The notes beneath the pieces were generated by a model, which had not been told where the DNA came from, did not search any database, and saw only the letters and a program-made list of their open reading frames with translations. Made by a program: the position numbers and the translations under genes. Source: Muribaculaceae bacterium (GTDB taxonomy: Bacteria > Bacteroidota > Bacteroidia > Bacteroidales > Muribaculaceae). Taken from it: DNA of 56,978 nt. Of this stretch, positions 9,528-19,123 are shown one piece after another. The number at the start of each line of letters is the position of its first letter. Position 1 is the first letter of the stretch. The stretch spans positions 1 to 56,978 of the forward strand of contig JAFLTR010000009.1 of assembly GCA_022509205.1 (NCBI GenBank), written 5' to 3'.

Positions 9528-9604
9528 ACACAAAACCCTTGAAGCATAGGGGAAAAAGCCATATTTAGAAAACCTAACCCAATGAAGATTTAAAATTATA
9601 TCAA

Positions 9605-11992
9605 TTGAAAACTCAAGTGAATCGTCATACGTGTTTATCTTTGATAACGGCCTTAGTCGCTATCTCTTTATTGATGTCATTACAGTCATGCGTCGCCGAT
9701 ACTCTCACCCCCGACATCCCCTCACCGGATGCACCGACGGTCCACGCCCCTAACCGCTTCGCCGCTTTCCGTCTAGTCATAAACGACGACACTTCAACCC
9801 GTGCAGTCTACGACTCCGACTATGACGACTATAACACTCACTTCAACAAAGGTTTGCCCTTCGAAAGCGCTCTATATTTCCCTGAAAATGCCTCTCCCGA
9901 GGAAGATCTCATCGTGGCCGATGACGAAGACCCTGACCTTGTAGTGCCAAAATTTCCGGACCTTTACCATTTCGCTATATTGGCTGATGAAAATGAGGAG
10001 GTGGAAAAGGCTCTTTTCCCTATCATCCTGGATAGCACTCCAGATAAAGAAAATAATGAAAATTGGTACACGGCTTACACTTACTTTTACTCCACGGATG
10101 ATGGCGACAATCCTTATAATGAATTCAAGGATAAAACCATATATGTCGTGCTCAACGCAAGCCCGTCACTCTCCAATGCAATATCTGACTTATTTGAAAA
10201 AGCCGAGGACCCGGTAACTATCGACCAAATCACAAAAATTCAACTTAAAAACACTGCCTTAAATGGTGATTTCCTGTTCCTCAAAGACAAGAAAGGAAAT
10301 TTTATCACTTCCGATAAAGTCCACCCTTACTTCACCATGTCTTCCTCTCTTATAGTTGATGATAATAAAAACATTATCCCCGCTCAAGTGGGTAATTTCA
10401 CGCTCTATAATACAAAAAAGGAGGCAGAAGATAACCCCACCACCCTTTATGTAGAACGCCTTCAGGCTAAATACACCGTGCTTTTCAAAGGTTATGAAAA
10501 TTATCAGGTATCAGGCCAAAAAACTTTGAACGAAGGTAGTACGGGCAACGGCTCAAAACAATATTATTTCTACACTGAACCGCCAAAAGAGGATGGTGAT
10601 CAATCCGCCCCATCGACCGGTACCTCTTCACCATTTGTCCCCGTGCAAAGACTAATCGTATGGCCGCAACCTCAGGATGGTCAGACTGAAATAAAGGAAA
10701 TCAAATATGTGGATTCTTATCACGAAGCAAGTCCCGATATCAATAATAGAATCCCAGTCGATGTTAAGTCCACAACCAACTGGAAAGTGAATATCATTGG
10801 CTGGGATATCAACGGTATCGAACAGGACCAATACCTTTTCAAAAACTATGATAAAACAGATAACCATTACTGGGGCCAGACCTGGTTCTTTGACAATACC
10901 AAAAACTACTATTTCACTTTCTGGGCCGAGGATCCCCATTATAAAAAGACTGAATATCCCCACCAGTATCGATCCGCAAGACAATTGTCTAACGATCCTT
11001 CAGGCGGTTATTTTACAATAAACGAAAACATCCCGCATTGGGAGAAAGATCCCAACTTCCCCGATGAAGACAACTCTACACTTTCGGATGACGATAAGAT
11101 CCTGAATTATAAAAGTTTTAACGACCTTTCAGTCAAGGAACCCCGCAGATATGTTCCGGAGCATACTTTCAGCTTGACTTCTTTGGGGTCAAACCCTTAC
11201 GATACAAACGCACAGCTGAGAGTAGGTTCTCACCTCGTTATTACAGCACAATTGCTCATTGACGGTTTTGAATTTAACAACGTTTTCAATTCCGGAAGAT
11301 TCGATAACGCCGGTCTTATTATAAATCAGTCAGGCAATGCGGTCAGAACTAAATATCTTATGAACGACATCTATTGGGATGAAGTGTCATATATCACCTA
11401 CGCAATGGAATATCTCGGCTACTGGATGCTCGCTGATGAAAATAAAGATATTTTCAAGAGCGGCGATGGTAAATTCTATACCAATACCCGCGGTGCTAAA
11501 GCGGAATGGGGTGATTTCATAATTGATGAAGCACACATGGATGGAGGCGATGCCCTCGTTTGGGTGAAACCCGCTGTAGATCTTTATGCTTTCGACCCGA
11601 ATGGCGACGACCCCGATACCCCTGAAGATGAACGTTACACCCCGATAGAATTAGATAAGTTTAGAAAGCTTGCTTACGAGCACCAGAACTATATGGCCCA
11701 GAGGCTTATGGACGGCAGAATGTATTATGCTACCGGCTCGCGTCACCGCACTGATGCCGAAAGCACTCTCTCTCCTGCTAAAGTTGGGGATTTCGGAACT
11801 GTCAGAAACAACTGGTATTATTTCACAATTGATAAAATTACTGCTCCCGGCACACCTGTTTCTGTCGAAACTCAGCCGATAATTCCGAATCATGAACCGG
11901 CACAGACAGGCCTGGGAGTTAGTTTGAAAATTTTAGACTGGCATCAGGAAGTGATTGATGTGGATGTTGCCGATCAGAACCGCCCTAAATAA
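9605..11992 (+). CDS. Fimbrillin-superfamily surface lipoprotein, module A1
   Basis: A 795-residue predicted lipoprotein with lipobox LQSC (Cys29). After Cys, acidic residues appear only further on (VADTLTPD). The start is a TTG at 9605 or a GTG at 9617; the frame is closed upstream by a TAA at 9575 and no ATG precedes the signal peptide. A beta strand (FAAFRLVIN) followed by STRAV at residues 64-68 resembles the N-terminal strand and arginine cleavage site of type V pilins. The C-terminal end (TVRNNWYYFTI ... LKILDW) is clearly related to the protein at 14561, so the two are paralogues. It is the first gene of a five-gene operon, with 13 nt to the next. Role is probably a pilus subunit or tip component; the exact position in the fibre is unknown. 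Confidence 0.7.
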   Translation: MKTQVNRHTCLSLITALVAISLLMSLQSCVADTLTPDIPSPDAPTVHAPNRFAAFRLVINDDTSTRAVYDSDYDDYNTHFNKGLPFESALYFPENASPEEDLIVADDEDPDLVVPKFPDLYHFAILADENEEVEKALFPIILDSTPDKENNENWYTAYTYFYSTDDGDNPYNEFKDKTIYVVLNASPSLSNAISDLFEKAEDPVTIDQITKIQLKNTALNGDFLFLKDKKGNFITSDKVHPYFTMSSSLIVDDNKNIIPAQVGNFTLYNTKKEAEDNPTTLYVERLQAKYTVLFKGYENYQVSGQKTLNEGSTGNGSKQYYFYTEPPKEDGDQSAPSTGTSSPFVPVQRLIVWPQPQDGQTEIKEIKYVDSYHEASPDINNRIPVDVKSTTNWKVNIIGWDINGIEQDQYLFKNYDKTDNHYWGQTWFFDNTKNYYFTFWAEDPHYKKTEYPHQYRSARQLSNDPSGGYFTINENIPHWEKDPNFPDEDNSTLSDDDKILNYKSFNDLSVKEPRRYVPEHTFSLTSLGSNPYDTNAQLRVGSHLVITAQLLIDGFEFNNVFNSGRFDNAGLIINQSGNAVRTKYLMNDIYWDEVSYITYAMEYLGYWMLADENKDIFKSGDGKFYTNTRGAKAEWGDFIIDEAHMDGGDALVWVKPAVDLYAFDPNGDDPDTPEDERYTPIELDKFRKLAYEHQNYMAQRLMDGRMYYATGSRHRTDAESTLSPAKVGDFGTVRNNWYYFTIDKITAPGTPVSVETQPIIPNHEPAQTGLGVSLKILDWHQEVIDVDVADQNRPK

Positions 11993-12005
11993 TAAATAAA
12001 CCGAC

Positions 12006-14543
12006 ATGCGGAAAAAACATAAAATATATCTTTCTCTGTTTTCTTTCCTCGCGGGATTAACGAACTTTTCCTGTGTTGACGATAAGCTCGTTCAAGAAGA
12101 CCCTCTGGGACCCATGCAGGATGGCGATTGCATCGCTTTCACCATGAGTCTCCCGGTTATGACTCGTGCCGGTGAGGCCACTACCTTTGAAAAATGGGAA
12201 GATTATATTGACCCTCAGAAGATAAACCTCCTGTTTTTCTATGCAGACCCGAATAATGATGATGCGGCCCATGATTACACAAATACCCTTATCAAGGAAT
12301 TCACGGGCGATAAACTTTCAATGATTCCTATTGAGGATACAGAGGAGGGAACTCTGAAAAACTGGTATGTAAAATTGCCTATTCTTGAAGGGGATGCAGA
12401 GTTGGAAAATTTTGCCAAACAACTGCGCAATCACGACTTTAAGGTAGCCGCGGCTGTAAACTGGCAAGAGGCATCTCTTGGCTTGAAGGAAGCTACAATT
12501 GTAAATGGTAAAGCTGTTGAACCCGGTGATCATATTAAGAAGCTACATCATCTTGAAAATGACAATAAATACAAGGAAGGTTCTATCTATGAATTCTTGT
12601 TAGATGGTTATCCTGATAAAATGATGGGCAGAAGGTTCAACTGGGTTGAGAACACTCATAAAAAAGCTACCTTTGCAGATGAAGAAAACATTGCTAATGG
12701 GTGTGCCGAAAGATGGATCCGTACTGAATGGTGTAAAAGTTATCAAGATAACGTAGCTAAATACGGAAATGCTTGGCTTGTCTGGAATTTCGAAGGTGCT
12801 AAAAAAACCACCAAAAGCGGAAATACTTACGGATGCGCCACTCAAGGCTATGACACTGATAATACCAAATGGGTAACAGCGTATGGCCTGAAAGACAAGA
12901 CATATATTCCGGCTGCTACGGGTATTGACTTTCAAGATAATGCCGAAGTTTGGGCTGCTAAAAACTATGATGACCTGCACACTTGGATTGCTAAGGATGA
13001 GGAGAATGGAACTATCGAAAGCATGGAAAATGCCGTTAATTCTGATAAAGATAAAGGGAATTTCAAATTCACCGGCACCGGTAAATTAGAAACAAGGACT
13101 AATGGCCGTGTAGGTATCAACCCATCTCCAGGCACTTTCGAAAATAATGTCTTCACTTTCAATCTTATAGCTTCCGGTACAATCTATGTCAAGTGGGGAG
13201 CCAAAGACACTTCTAAAGAAGCTCAGATAAAACTGGAAAGAAGAAACTCCACATCAGACAGTCAAGCAAAAAAGGAGGATTCAAAGTTGACAATGGATCC
13301 TAAAACAAAAGAAGAATTTACATATTCTTGCTGGGATTTAGGCGTCACCGGTAATTCCGAATTTATGTATCTTTATGCTAAGGATGATAATGTAGTTATT
13401 TATGAAATAGAATACATTGCTTCTGATTATCTCTACGGTATTGAAAGATCCGGAGTTGTGCCTTCGAAAGATCAGGGGATTCAGATGTACGGAATTCAAC
13501 AGTATCGTAAGCTGGGTTCATATTGGAAAGAGGGTACTTTATTTAATCTTTCCGACTTCAACAATCTTAGTCTCACGGAATCAGGGTATCCTGATTATGA
13601 AAAAATCTTTTTGCTACGCTCGGTGGCTAAAGTCGAGTTGAGACTTCCTAAAACATTTAATGCTCATCACATATATCTAAGAGCCCTCAACAGATATGCC
13701 CGCATGGAACCGATGGACGTGGCAACCCCTACCAACCTTATATGGCATGACAATGACCCCAATTCCAATAAGCACCCTAACGACTGCGAAGCAAAAGTAT
13801 TGATAGGTCATGATCCCACTTGGAAGAATACTCTTAAAGATTACCAAAGTGAATTAGCTTGGTATTATGGTTCCTGGAAAGATTCAAATGGAAAAATTGG
13901 CTCTCAGGGTGTTCCAGAAAACAATGCTTATGGCAACACTGTCACTGTGAGCCCCATAAATAAAGCTACAGGTGAGAAAGACCTTAATTGGGACGGATAT
14001 CCTCATATTCTCAACCCCCGTATCGAGCGTTCCGACTTCGCGGAGTTCAATTATGCTAATGAATCTGAAGGTATTTATAACAGATACGTTCTTTATGTTC
14101 CTGAGAAATTCGTTGATGATCCAAACAACGATTCAAAAAAAAGCGAAGAAATGTGTGACCAAATCCCGAAGGTTTGCCATATAGAATTCCGGAGAGGGGA
14201 AATGAACGGTGTGGATCCCGACCCCTTCGATAATGTGGATGATGATTATTGCTACCGTATTTACTTCACTGAAAACGGTTTCTATAAAAAACCCGGTAAA
14301 GATTATCCTACTTTTGAAAAACCTAAAATAGGCGAAGTGGATGGTAAACCTATATATGCTGATGATTACGACACTTGGGAGAATTCATACGAGCAAGACC
14401 CTGAAATCTTGAAAAAACACTGGCCAATCGTGAGAAACCATGTCTATTCTTTCGTGGTGGAAGATGCAAATCAAGCCCTGATGGTGTGTCGGCTCGAAGT
14501 GCTCCCCTGGAAAGAAGTGAAGCAGAATAGTTATAAATGGTAA
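12006..14543 (+). CDS. Fimbrillin-superfamily surface lipoprotein, module B1
   Basis: An 845-residue lipoprotein with signal peptide ending FSC (Cys23). The following VDDK fits the Bacteroidota lipoprotein surface-export signal. A first strand (CIAFTMSLPV) is followed by MTRAGE, a candidate arginine maturation site at residue 54. The segments IQMYGIQQY, LLRSVAKVELRLP near residue 540, and the end VRNHVYSFVV ... LEVLPW are typical of fimbrillin-like proteins of this phylum. The same segments recur in the protein at 17051, its paralogue. The middle part (residues about 120-450) is not recognised and could be the variable or ligand-binding part. It lies second in the operon, 17 nt before the next likely start. 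Confidence 0.72.
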   Translation: MRKKHKIYLSLFSFLAGLTNFSCVDDKLVQEDPLGPMQDGDCIAFTMSLPVMTRAGEATTFEKWEDYIDPQKINLLFFYADPNNDDAAHDYTNTLIKEFTGDKLSMIPIEDTEEGTLKNWYVKLPILEGDAELENFAKQLRNHDFKVAAAVNWQEASLGLKEATIVNGKAVEPGDHIKKLHHLENDNKYKEGSIYEFLLDGYPDKMMGRRFNWVENTHKKATFADEENIANGCAERWIRTEWCKSYQDNVAKYGNAWLVWNFEGAKKTTKSGNTYGCATQGYDTDNTKWVTAYGLKDKTYIPAATGIDFQDNAEVWAAKNYDDLHTWIAKDEENGTIESMENAVNSDKDKGNFKFTGTGKLETRTNGRVGINPSPGTFENNVFTFNLIASGTIYVKWGAKDTSKEAQIKLERRNSTSDSQAKKEDSKLTMDPKTKEEFTYSCWDLGVTGNSEFMYLYAKDDNVVIYEIEYIASDYLYGIERSGVVPSKDQGIQMYGIQQYRKLGSYWKEGTLFNLSDFNNLSLTESGYPDYEKIFLLRSVAKVELRLPKTFNAHHIYLRALNRYARMEPMDVATPTNLIWHDNDPNSNKHPNDCEAKVLIGHDPTWKNTLKDYQSELAWYYGSWKDSNGKIGSQGVPENNAYGNTVTVSPINKATGEKDLNWDGYPHILNPRIERSDFAEFNYANESEGIYNRYVLYVPEKFVDDPNNDSKKSEEMCDQIPKVCHIEFRRGEMNGVDPDPFDNVDDDYCYRIYFTENGFYKKPGKDYPTFEKPKIGEVDGKPIYADDYDTWENSYEQDPEILKKHWPIVRNHVYSFVVEDANQALMVCRLEVLPWKEVKQNSYKW

Positions 14544-14560
14544 AATCGGAGCTTGACATT

Positions 14561-17035
14561 ATGAAAATTTTCAATTCTATAAACCATAAATTACTGTTGT
14601 CGGCTTCGCTGATTTTGACTTTTCTGGCTTCAGCTTGTGTCGACGACGGTTTCTCGGTGAAGGAGGATAATTATGATCCTTCTAAAGATCCCGATATGAT
14701 GTGTCTGGTTTTCAATGTCGGTTACGGTGTCTCCGCTTCTACAAGAGACGAGGCTCAAGAGGGTTCTACTCAGGCTGAGGAACCAGGTTTTGTTGACGGT
14801 AATCCAGATGAACACAAAATGGACTTTGACACCCCGGGAGAATGTTTCGCTATTTTCTTCGAGGAAGTTACACCTGAAGGGTCCTCAACCCCAAGAGATA
14901 AAGTGAAATATATCAAACGTCTTTATCTCTCCGACATTTTAGGGAAGGGAGGGAAAGTTGAGGGTTCGTCCACTGAGTTCACAGTCCCCGTAATTTGCTA
15001 TATCCCTAAAAAGGATGTAGACCAGGAAACCTATAAGCCGAAGCTCTCAAAGATGCTGGTGGTGCTGAATGGAGGCCCGATTTATAAAAAGATCCATAAA
15101 GCCGTTTATGGGAGTGAAACTGATGATTCTGAAGTATTGGATGATGTCTATCTCTCCAATATACTTGAATTGACTTGGGATAACCCGGCAGAATACGAAG
15201 AAGGCCACATGAACGCCGACGCTCCCGGCAGCGACGGTCGTATCGGTTTTAATTCCAACGAGCTATACACAATGACCAACGCTGCTTATTGGAAAGTAGA
15301 AAATAATAAGGCAAAGTTGATGACAGCCACTCCTATTACCGGGAAGGCATTCCATAACCTCAATGAATATCTTAATCAGGGAGAGGATGATGATGCAAAT
15401 AAAATAATAGAACCCACTGCCGTTGTTTATGTGGAAAGAATGGTCTCGAAATTTTCGGCCCCTACCTTCCAGACTGAAGTAATCGGTTCCCAACGTGTTT
15501 TCCGTCCCGACCAGAACTCAATGGCGCTTTTGGTGTATCAATTCGATGAAAACGGGAACCCGGTCTCTACCCCTAAAAACTGGCGTATCCACCTTTTGGG
15601 TTGGGCAATCAATGGCGATGAATCTTCAAGCTATATCTTTAAGAATATAGGTAACGTAGGAATGACCGACCTCGATAATGTTGCTTCCTACTTAATAGAG
15701 AGAAAAAATTTCCCGGAGTGGAATAATGAGCAAGAAGGAAGAAGCTTCTGGAGCATCGACCCTCACTATGATTCTGATATAAGAAGTAACGGTTTGTATG
15801 ATTTCTATCCCTGGCAGTTCCGTAAAGCTGCCGACCGCACCGATATAATCTCCATTCAAGGTGGTCTGAGCCAAAAATCATCCGACCACAGGCATCCCGT
15901 GTTAAGATACAATTCTTTTTATGATGTGCTTAACCAATGGAAATGGAGAACTACACTCCATGTCCATGAAAACACTTTTGCCCCGGAGGGTCAATGGTAT
16001 AATGGCTATAACAGTGAAGAGGAAACAGATGAAAACAGAAACCCCACTTTCCTCGACAATAGAGCTCCTATATTGGCAGGCCCTCACCTCCTTATTGCCG
16101 GGGAACTGTATCTTGAAGACGTTGACAATATCAAATATTCATCTTCGGGCGTTAACTTCGGCACTGTAGACCATATTTATAGCGATAGAACAAGGCGTTT
16201 TTATCTCGATGAAACTGAATGGGTTAAGATGTTCCTTAGAGAATTCAACCGTTCGCTCGAAACCCAGGAACACATGTATTTCAATGTCTACGACTGGGAC
16301 GAAACTTCTGCCGGGATGGCCGGACATCAATATATAGCTTACCCTACAGGACTTTGTCGCTTATTCCTTAGGCAAAATGCTGAGAAGTTCGTAAATTATG
16401 ATACTTCCGTTACTACTATTGACGGCGAAAGCCATACTTATGAAGATAAAAACAAGACTGTTGACGACAGAGATGTAGGCTATAAGTTCACTCCTCTCAC
16501 AAATACCGTAATCGATAAACTCTTTGCCGACCCTAATGTCAGTATTTCTGCTCCCGCTAATGTGAGAAACGGTGATGGTCGTCTAATACCATGGGTTGAG
16601 AAAAAAAACACTAAATGGGAAGATTTCGGTTTGGTGGTGAGATCTCCCGATGGAAAACGCCTCAAATATAAATTGGAATCTGAATCTGACGACCCCACAT
16701 ATCTTCAAAAATACACCGACTGGGGCTACGATATGTATAAATCTTTCTTCTATGAGTGGTTCGGTCCTATCGACCATTATTTTAATGGATATATGTATTA
16801 TGCAGGGGATATCAGACATCAAGAATCAAGCAACAAGTCATTGCATGATTTCTACGGCACAGTCAGAAACCATTGGTATAAATTCCATGTGGAAGCAATT
16901 AACTCTCTTGGAGTACCTGTAGACGACCCCGACCAGTTAATTATCCCCGGTCATTATAACTATAACGATATGATTGTGGTTTATCTCGACATCATCAGCT
17001 GGCATTCAAGAGAATCTATTGTGGATATTGAATAA
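14561..17035 (+). CDS. Fimbrillin-superfamily surface lipoprotein, module A2
   Basis: An 824-residue lipoprotein. I choose the ATG at 14561 (MKIFNSINHK...), since the open frame starting at 14537 overlaps the previous stop and adds eight residues that do not fit a signal peptide. The lipobox gives Cys26 followed by VDDG. The strand MMCLVFNVGYGV is followed by ASTRDE (arginine 62), a likely maturation site. The C-terminal TVRNHWYKFHV ... LDIISW matches the protein at 9605, so this is the second copy of module A. An NWRIHLLGWAINGDESSSY segment matches NWKVNIIGWDINGIEQDQY of A1. It probably has a pilus-related role; specificity is unknown. Confidence 0.7.
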   Translation: MKIFNSINHKLLLSASLILTFLASACVDDGFSVKEDNYDPSKDPDMMCLVFNVGYGVSASTRDEAQEGSTQAEEPGFVDGNPDEHKMDFDTPGECFAIFFEEVTPEGSSTPRDKVKYIKRLYLSDILGKGGKVEGSSTEFTVPVICYIPKKDVDQETYKPKLSKMLVVLNGGPIYKKIHKAVYGSETDDSEVLDDVYLSNILELTWDNPAEYEEGHMNADAPGSDGRIGFNSNELYTMTNAAYWKVENNKAKLMTATPITGKAFHNLNEYLNQGEDDDANKIIEPTAVVYVERMVSKFSAPTFQTEVIGSQRVFRPDQNSMALLVYQFDENGNPVSTPKNWRIHLLGWAINGDESSSYIFKNIGNVGMTDLDNVASYLIERKNFPEWNNEQEGRSFWSIDPHYDSDIRSNGLYDFYPWQFRKAADRTDIISIQGGLSQKSSDHRHPVLRYNSFYDVLNQWKWRTTLHVHENTFAPEGQWYNGYNSEEETDENRNPTFLDNRAPILAGPHLLIAGELYLEDVDNIKYSSSGVNFGTVDHIYSDRTRRFYLDETEWVKMFLREFNRSLETQEHMYFNVYDWDETSAGMAGHQYIAYPTGLCRLFLRQNAEKFVNYDTSVTTIDGESHTYEDKNKTVDDRDVGYKFTPLTNTVIDKLFADPNVSISAPANVRNGDGRLIPWVEKKNTKWEDFGLVVRSPDGKRLKYKLESESDDPTYLQKYTDWGYDMYKSFFYEWFGPIDHYFNGYMYYAGDIRHQESSNKSLHDFYGTVRNHWYKFHVEAINSLGVPVDDPDQLIIPGHYNYNDMIVVYLDIISWHSRESIVDIE

Positions 17036-17050
17036 AACCCCCTCTCGAAT

Positions 17051-19096
17051 ATGAAAAGATTTAATTATATTTTATATACTGTACTTTTATCATTCTCTGC
17101 AGGGTTGGTGGCTTGTGTGGATGATAAGATACCCGAGGAACCCCAACCCGCCCAAGGTTTCCTGGATGATACGGATCCAACCCTCCCCGACGAAATAAAA
17201 AACGGATATTCTATCTCCTTTAAAATGGGATTAGACCAAATGGGGGGAAAGAAATTCACAAGAGACGTCTCGAATGCAGACATGATGGAAATCGATAATT
17301 TTATCGACCTGGAAAAAGTCCGTATCCTTTTCTTCGTTTGTGCTGATGAAGGGACTGAAGGGAAAACCACCAAGGCGGACACTGCTTACACAAACATTGA
17401 TAATGTAAAAGGAAAACCATACTTTACCGGAGTAAACGACCATTTCCTTTTCGAATCAAAATCAAGATGGGTATCTTTGCTCAACGATGATGAGTCTACC
17501 ACTGCCAACTGGCAGATTACTGCTCCTGTCTTCACCTATGGTAATAATGATGAATACCGATGGGAGGATATACGTAAAACTTTGGAAACATATCCTTTCA
17601 AGATAGTGATTTTGGCCAACCGTCCAGACGTAGAGGATTTCGGTAACTTCGATAGTAAATTTGCTCAAACTGTTCCTTTCCCAACCGGTCGTGGACCAAA
17701 TTGGGGTCCTGATGACTCATGGCTCCCTTACGAATTTAGAACAGATGAGGAAAAGCGAAACCTTAAATATACAGAAGAAAGATATACAATAAATGATCTC
17801 CATCATTGCCAATGGGATATGGTTTATTCAAGTAAGAATAGCGGGGATAAGGAAACGGATTCTCCCGCCTGGGGAGGAGAGCAAGGCACCGGCGTATATT
17901 CTTTTATCATGAAAAATCCTACTCCGACAAAAAGAGGACCCGTTCCTATGCCTGATTTTGACAATATGAAAGATCCTACACATGAAGAAAACATGATGGG
18001 AGCCGTAGCTTCTTGGAGCACAAAGGGTGATGTCGGTTTTGGCGAGGAAAATATTGCTGTGATGCCTTCCAGAACGCAAGGTATACCGATGTATGGTGTC
18101 CAGGTCTTTGACAACATTATCGGCTGGGTGAAAGGTACTCCTTATAATATCTCTGACCGTACTCACGGGCAATCCGGCGAATTCTACCGTAAGACTATTT
18201 ATATGCTCCGGTCAGTGGCTAAAGTGGAACTTAAGATTCCAAGAAAAATGAAACTCAAGGATGGCACCGACGTGGAAATCGTGGATATTGTTAGACCAAT
18301 GTTTTGTTATTCAAATGTAATGTCACGCTGCGAACCTCTCGATGTTGCTACTCCTATGGAAAGACTCTGGAAGGAGGAAAACTGGCTGAAGGAGGACTAT
18401 TGTGAATGGAAAAACATAGCCGACTATGGGCCTATTATCGATCAGGATTATGGAAACGGTAATCGTGCTAAATTCCATGAAAGAATGTGCTGGTTTTATG
18501 GCGCTTGGAGAGATTGGTGGGACTTTAACAAAACAAGGGATGATTGCAAGGATATTCAGGATAGTTGGTTTGAATGGGAGGGAAAACCCAATCCCAGGAT
18601 ATATAATCCTGTAATCCAGAGAAATCAACAGGTTGCTATTAATCCTTGTAAAATAGATGACGAAGATTTCCATTATTATGTTATATACACCGGGGAAAGA
18701 AATATCAATGACCCCACTAAATTCGGTACAGATAATGCTTTCAATACTGATCAGGCCCATGTCGCTTTTCTTAGTTTCAGTATTGTTGATGATACGGGCA
18801 AACAGGGTGGTCCTTATTGTGTAGCTATTACTGATTATTCTACTAATAGCTTGATAAAAAATAAGGATATTTATGGTGTTGATCCAAACAGTAAAAATGG
18901 TCTTGAATTAACTAGTAAATACCGAGATCAAATGGGAGAAAACAAAACCCCGGGCAATTGGAACTGGCCTCTAATGCGTAATCATGTTTACACTTTTACG
19001 GTAAACAGTATCGGGGACTATTCCGACCGTGGTGGCATCGATGTTTATGTGGTGTCTTCTGAAGAGAGAAATGCTCCCGGGTATTGGTTCGAATAA
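17051..19096 (+). CDS. Fimbrillin-superfamily surface lipoprotein, module B2
   Basis: A 681-residue lipoprotein with lipobox LVAC (Cys22) and export signal VDDK. The first strand YSISFKMGL is followed by KFTRDVS (arginine 71), a probable processing site. The GIPMYGVQVF, MLRSVAKVELKIP and PLDVATPMERLW segments and the end LMRNHVYTFTV parallel the protein at 12006, so this is the second module B member. It is shorter than B1 by about 160 residues, mostly in the central part. It follows A2 by 15 nt and precedes the last gene by 27 nt. Confidence 0.72.
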   Translation: MKRFNYILYTVLLSFSAGLVACVDDKIPEEPQPAQGFLDDTDPTLPDEIKNGYSISFKMGLDQMGGKKFTRDVSNADMMEIDNFIDLEKVRILFFVCADEGTEGKTTKADTAYTNIDNVKGKPYFTGVNDHFLFESKSRWVSLLNDDESTTANWQITAPVFTYGNNDEYRWEDIRKTLETYPFKIVILANRPDVEDFGNFDSKFAQTVPFPTGRGPNWGPDDSWLPYEFRTDEEKRNLKYTEERYTINDLHHCQWDMVYSSKNSGDKETDSPAWGGEQGTGVYSFIMKNPTPTKRGPVPMPDFDNMKDPTHEENMMGAVASWSTKGDVGFGEENIAVMPSRTQGIPMYGVQVFDNIIGWVKGTPYNISDRTHGQSGEFYRKTIYMLRSVAKVELKIPRKMKLKDGTDVEIVDIVRPMFCYSNVMSRCEPLDVATPMERLWKEENWLKEDYCEWKNIADYGPIIDQDYGNGNRAKFHERMCWFYGAWRDWWDFNKTRDDCKDIQDSWFEWEGKPNPRIYNPVIQRNQQVAINPCKIDDEDFHYYVIYTGERNINDPTKFGTDNAFNTDQAHVAFLSFSIVDDTGKQGGPYCVAITDYSTNSLIKNKDIYGVDPNSKNGLELTSKYRDQMGENKTPGNWNWPLMRNHVYTFTVNSIGDYSDRGGIDVYVVSSEERNAPGYWFE

Positions 19097-19123
19097 CGTT
19101 TCTTCAATTGAGTTTTCTTAAAT

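Larger units (their letters stand above)
9103..9604. promoter_or_regulatory. Divergent intergenic region between xylA and the fimbrillin operon
   Basis: These 502 nt hold the control signals of two divergent operons. For xylA (minus strand) there are three exact -7-like boxes, reading CAAAnnTA on the plus strand at 9200-9207, 9209-9216 and 9319-9326. None has a TTTG partner at the right distance, which would suit an activator-dependent promoter. For the fimbrillin operon (plus strand) there is a -7 box at 9441-9448 and a hairpin with a T-tract at 9497-9527. A mini-ORF ATG AAG ATT TAA lies at 9582-9593. No gene is seen. Confidence 0.5.
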
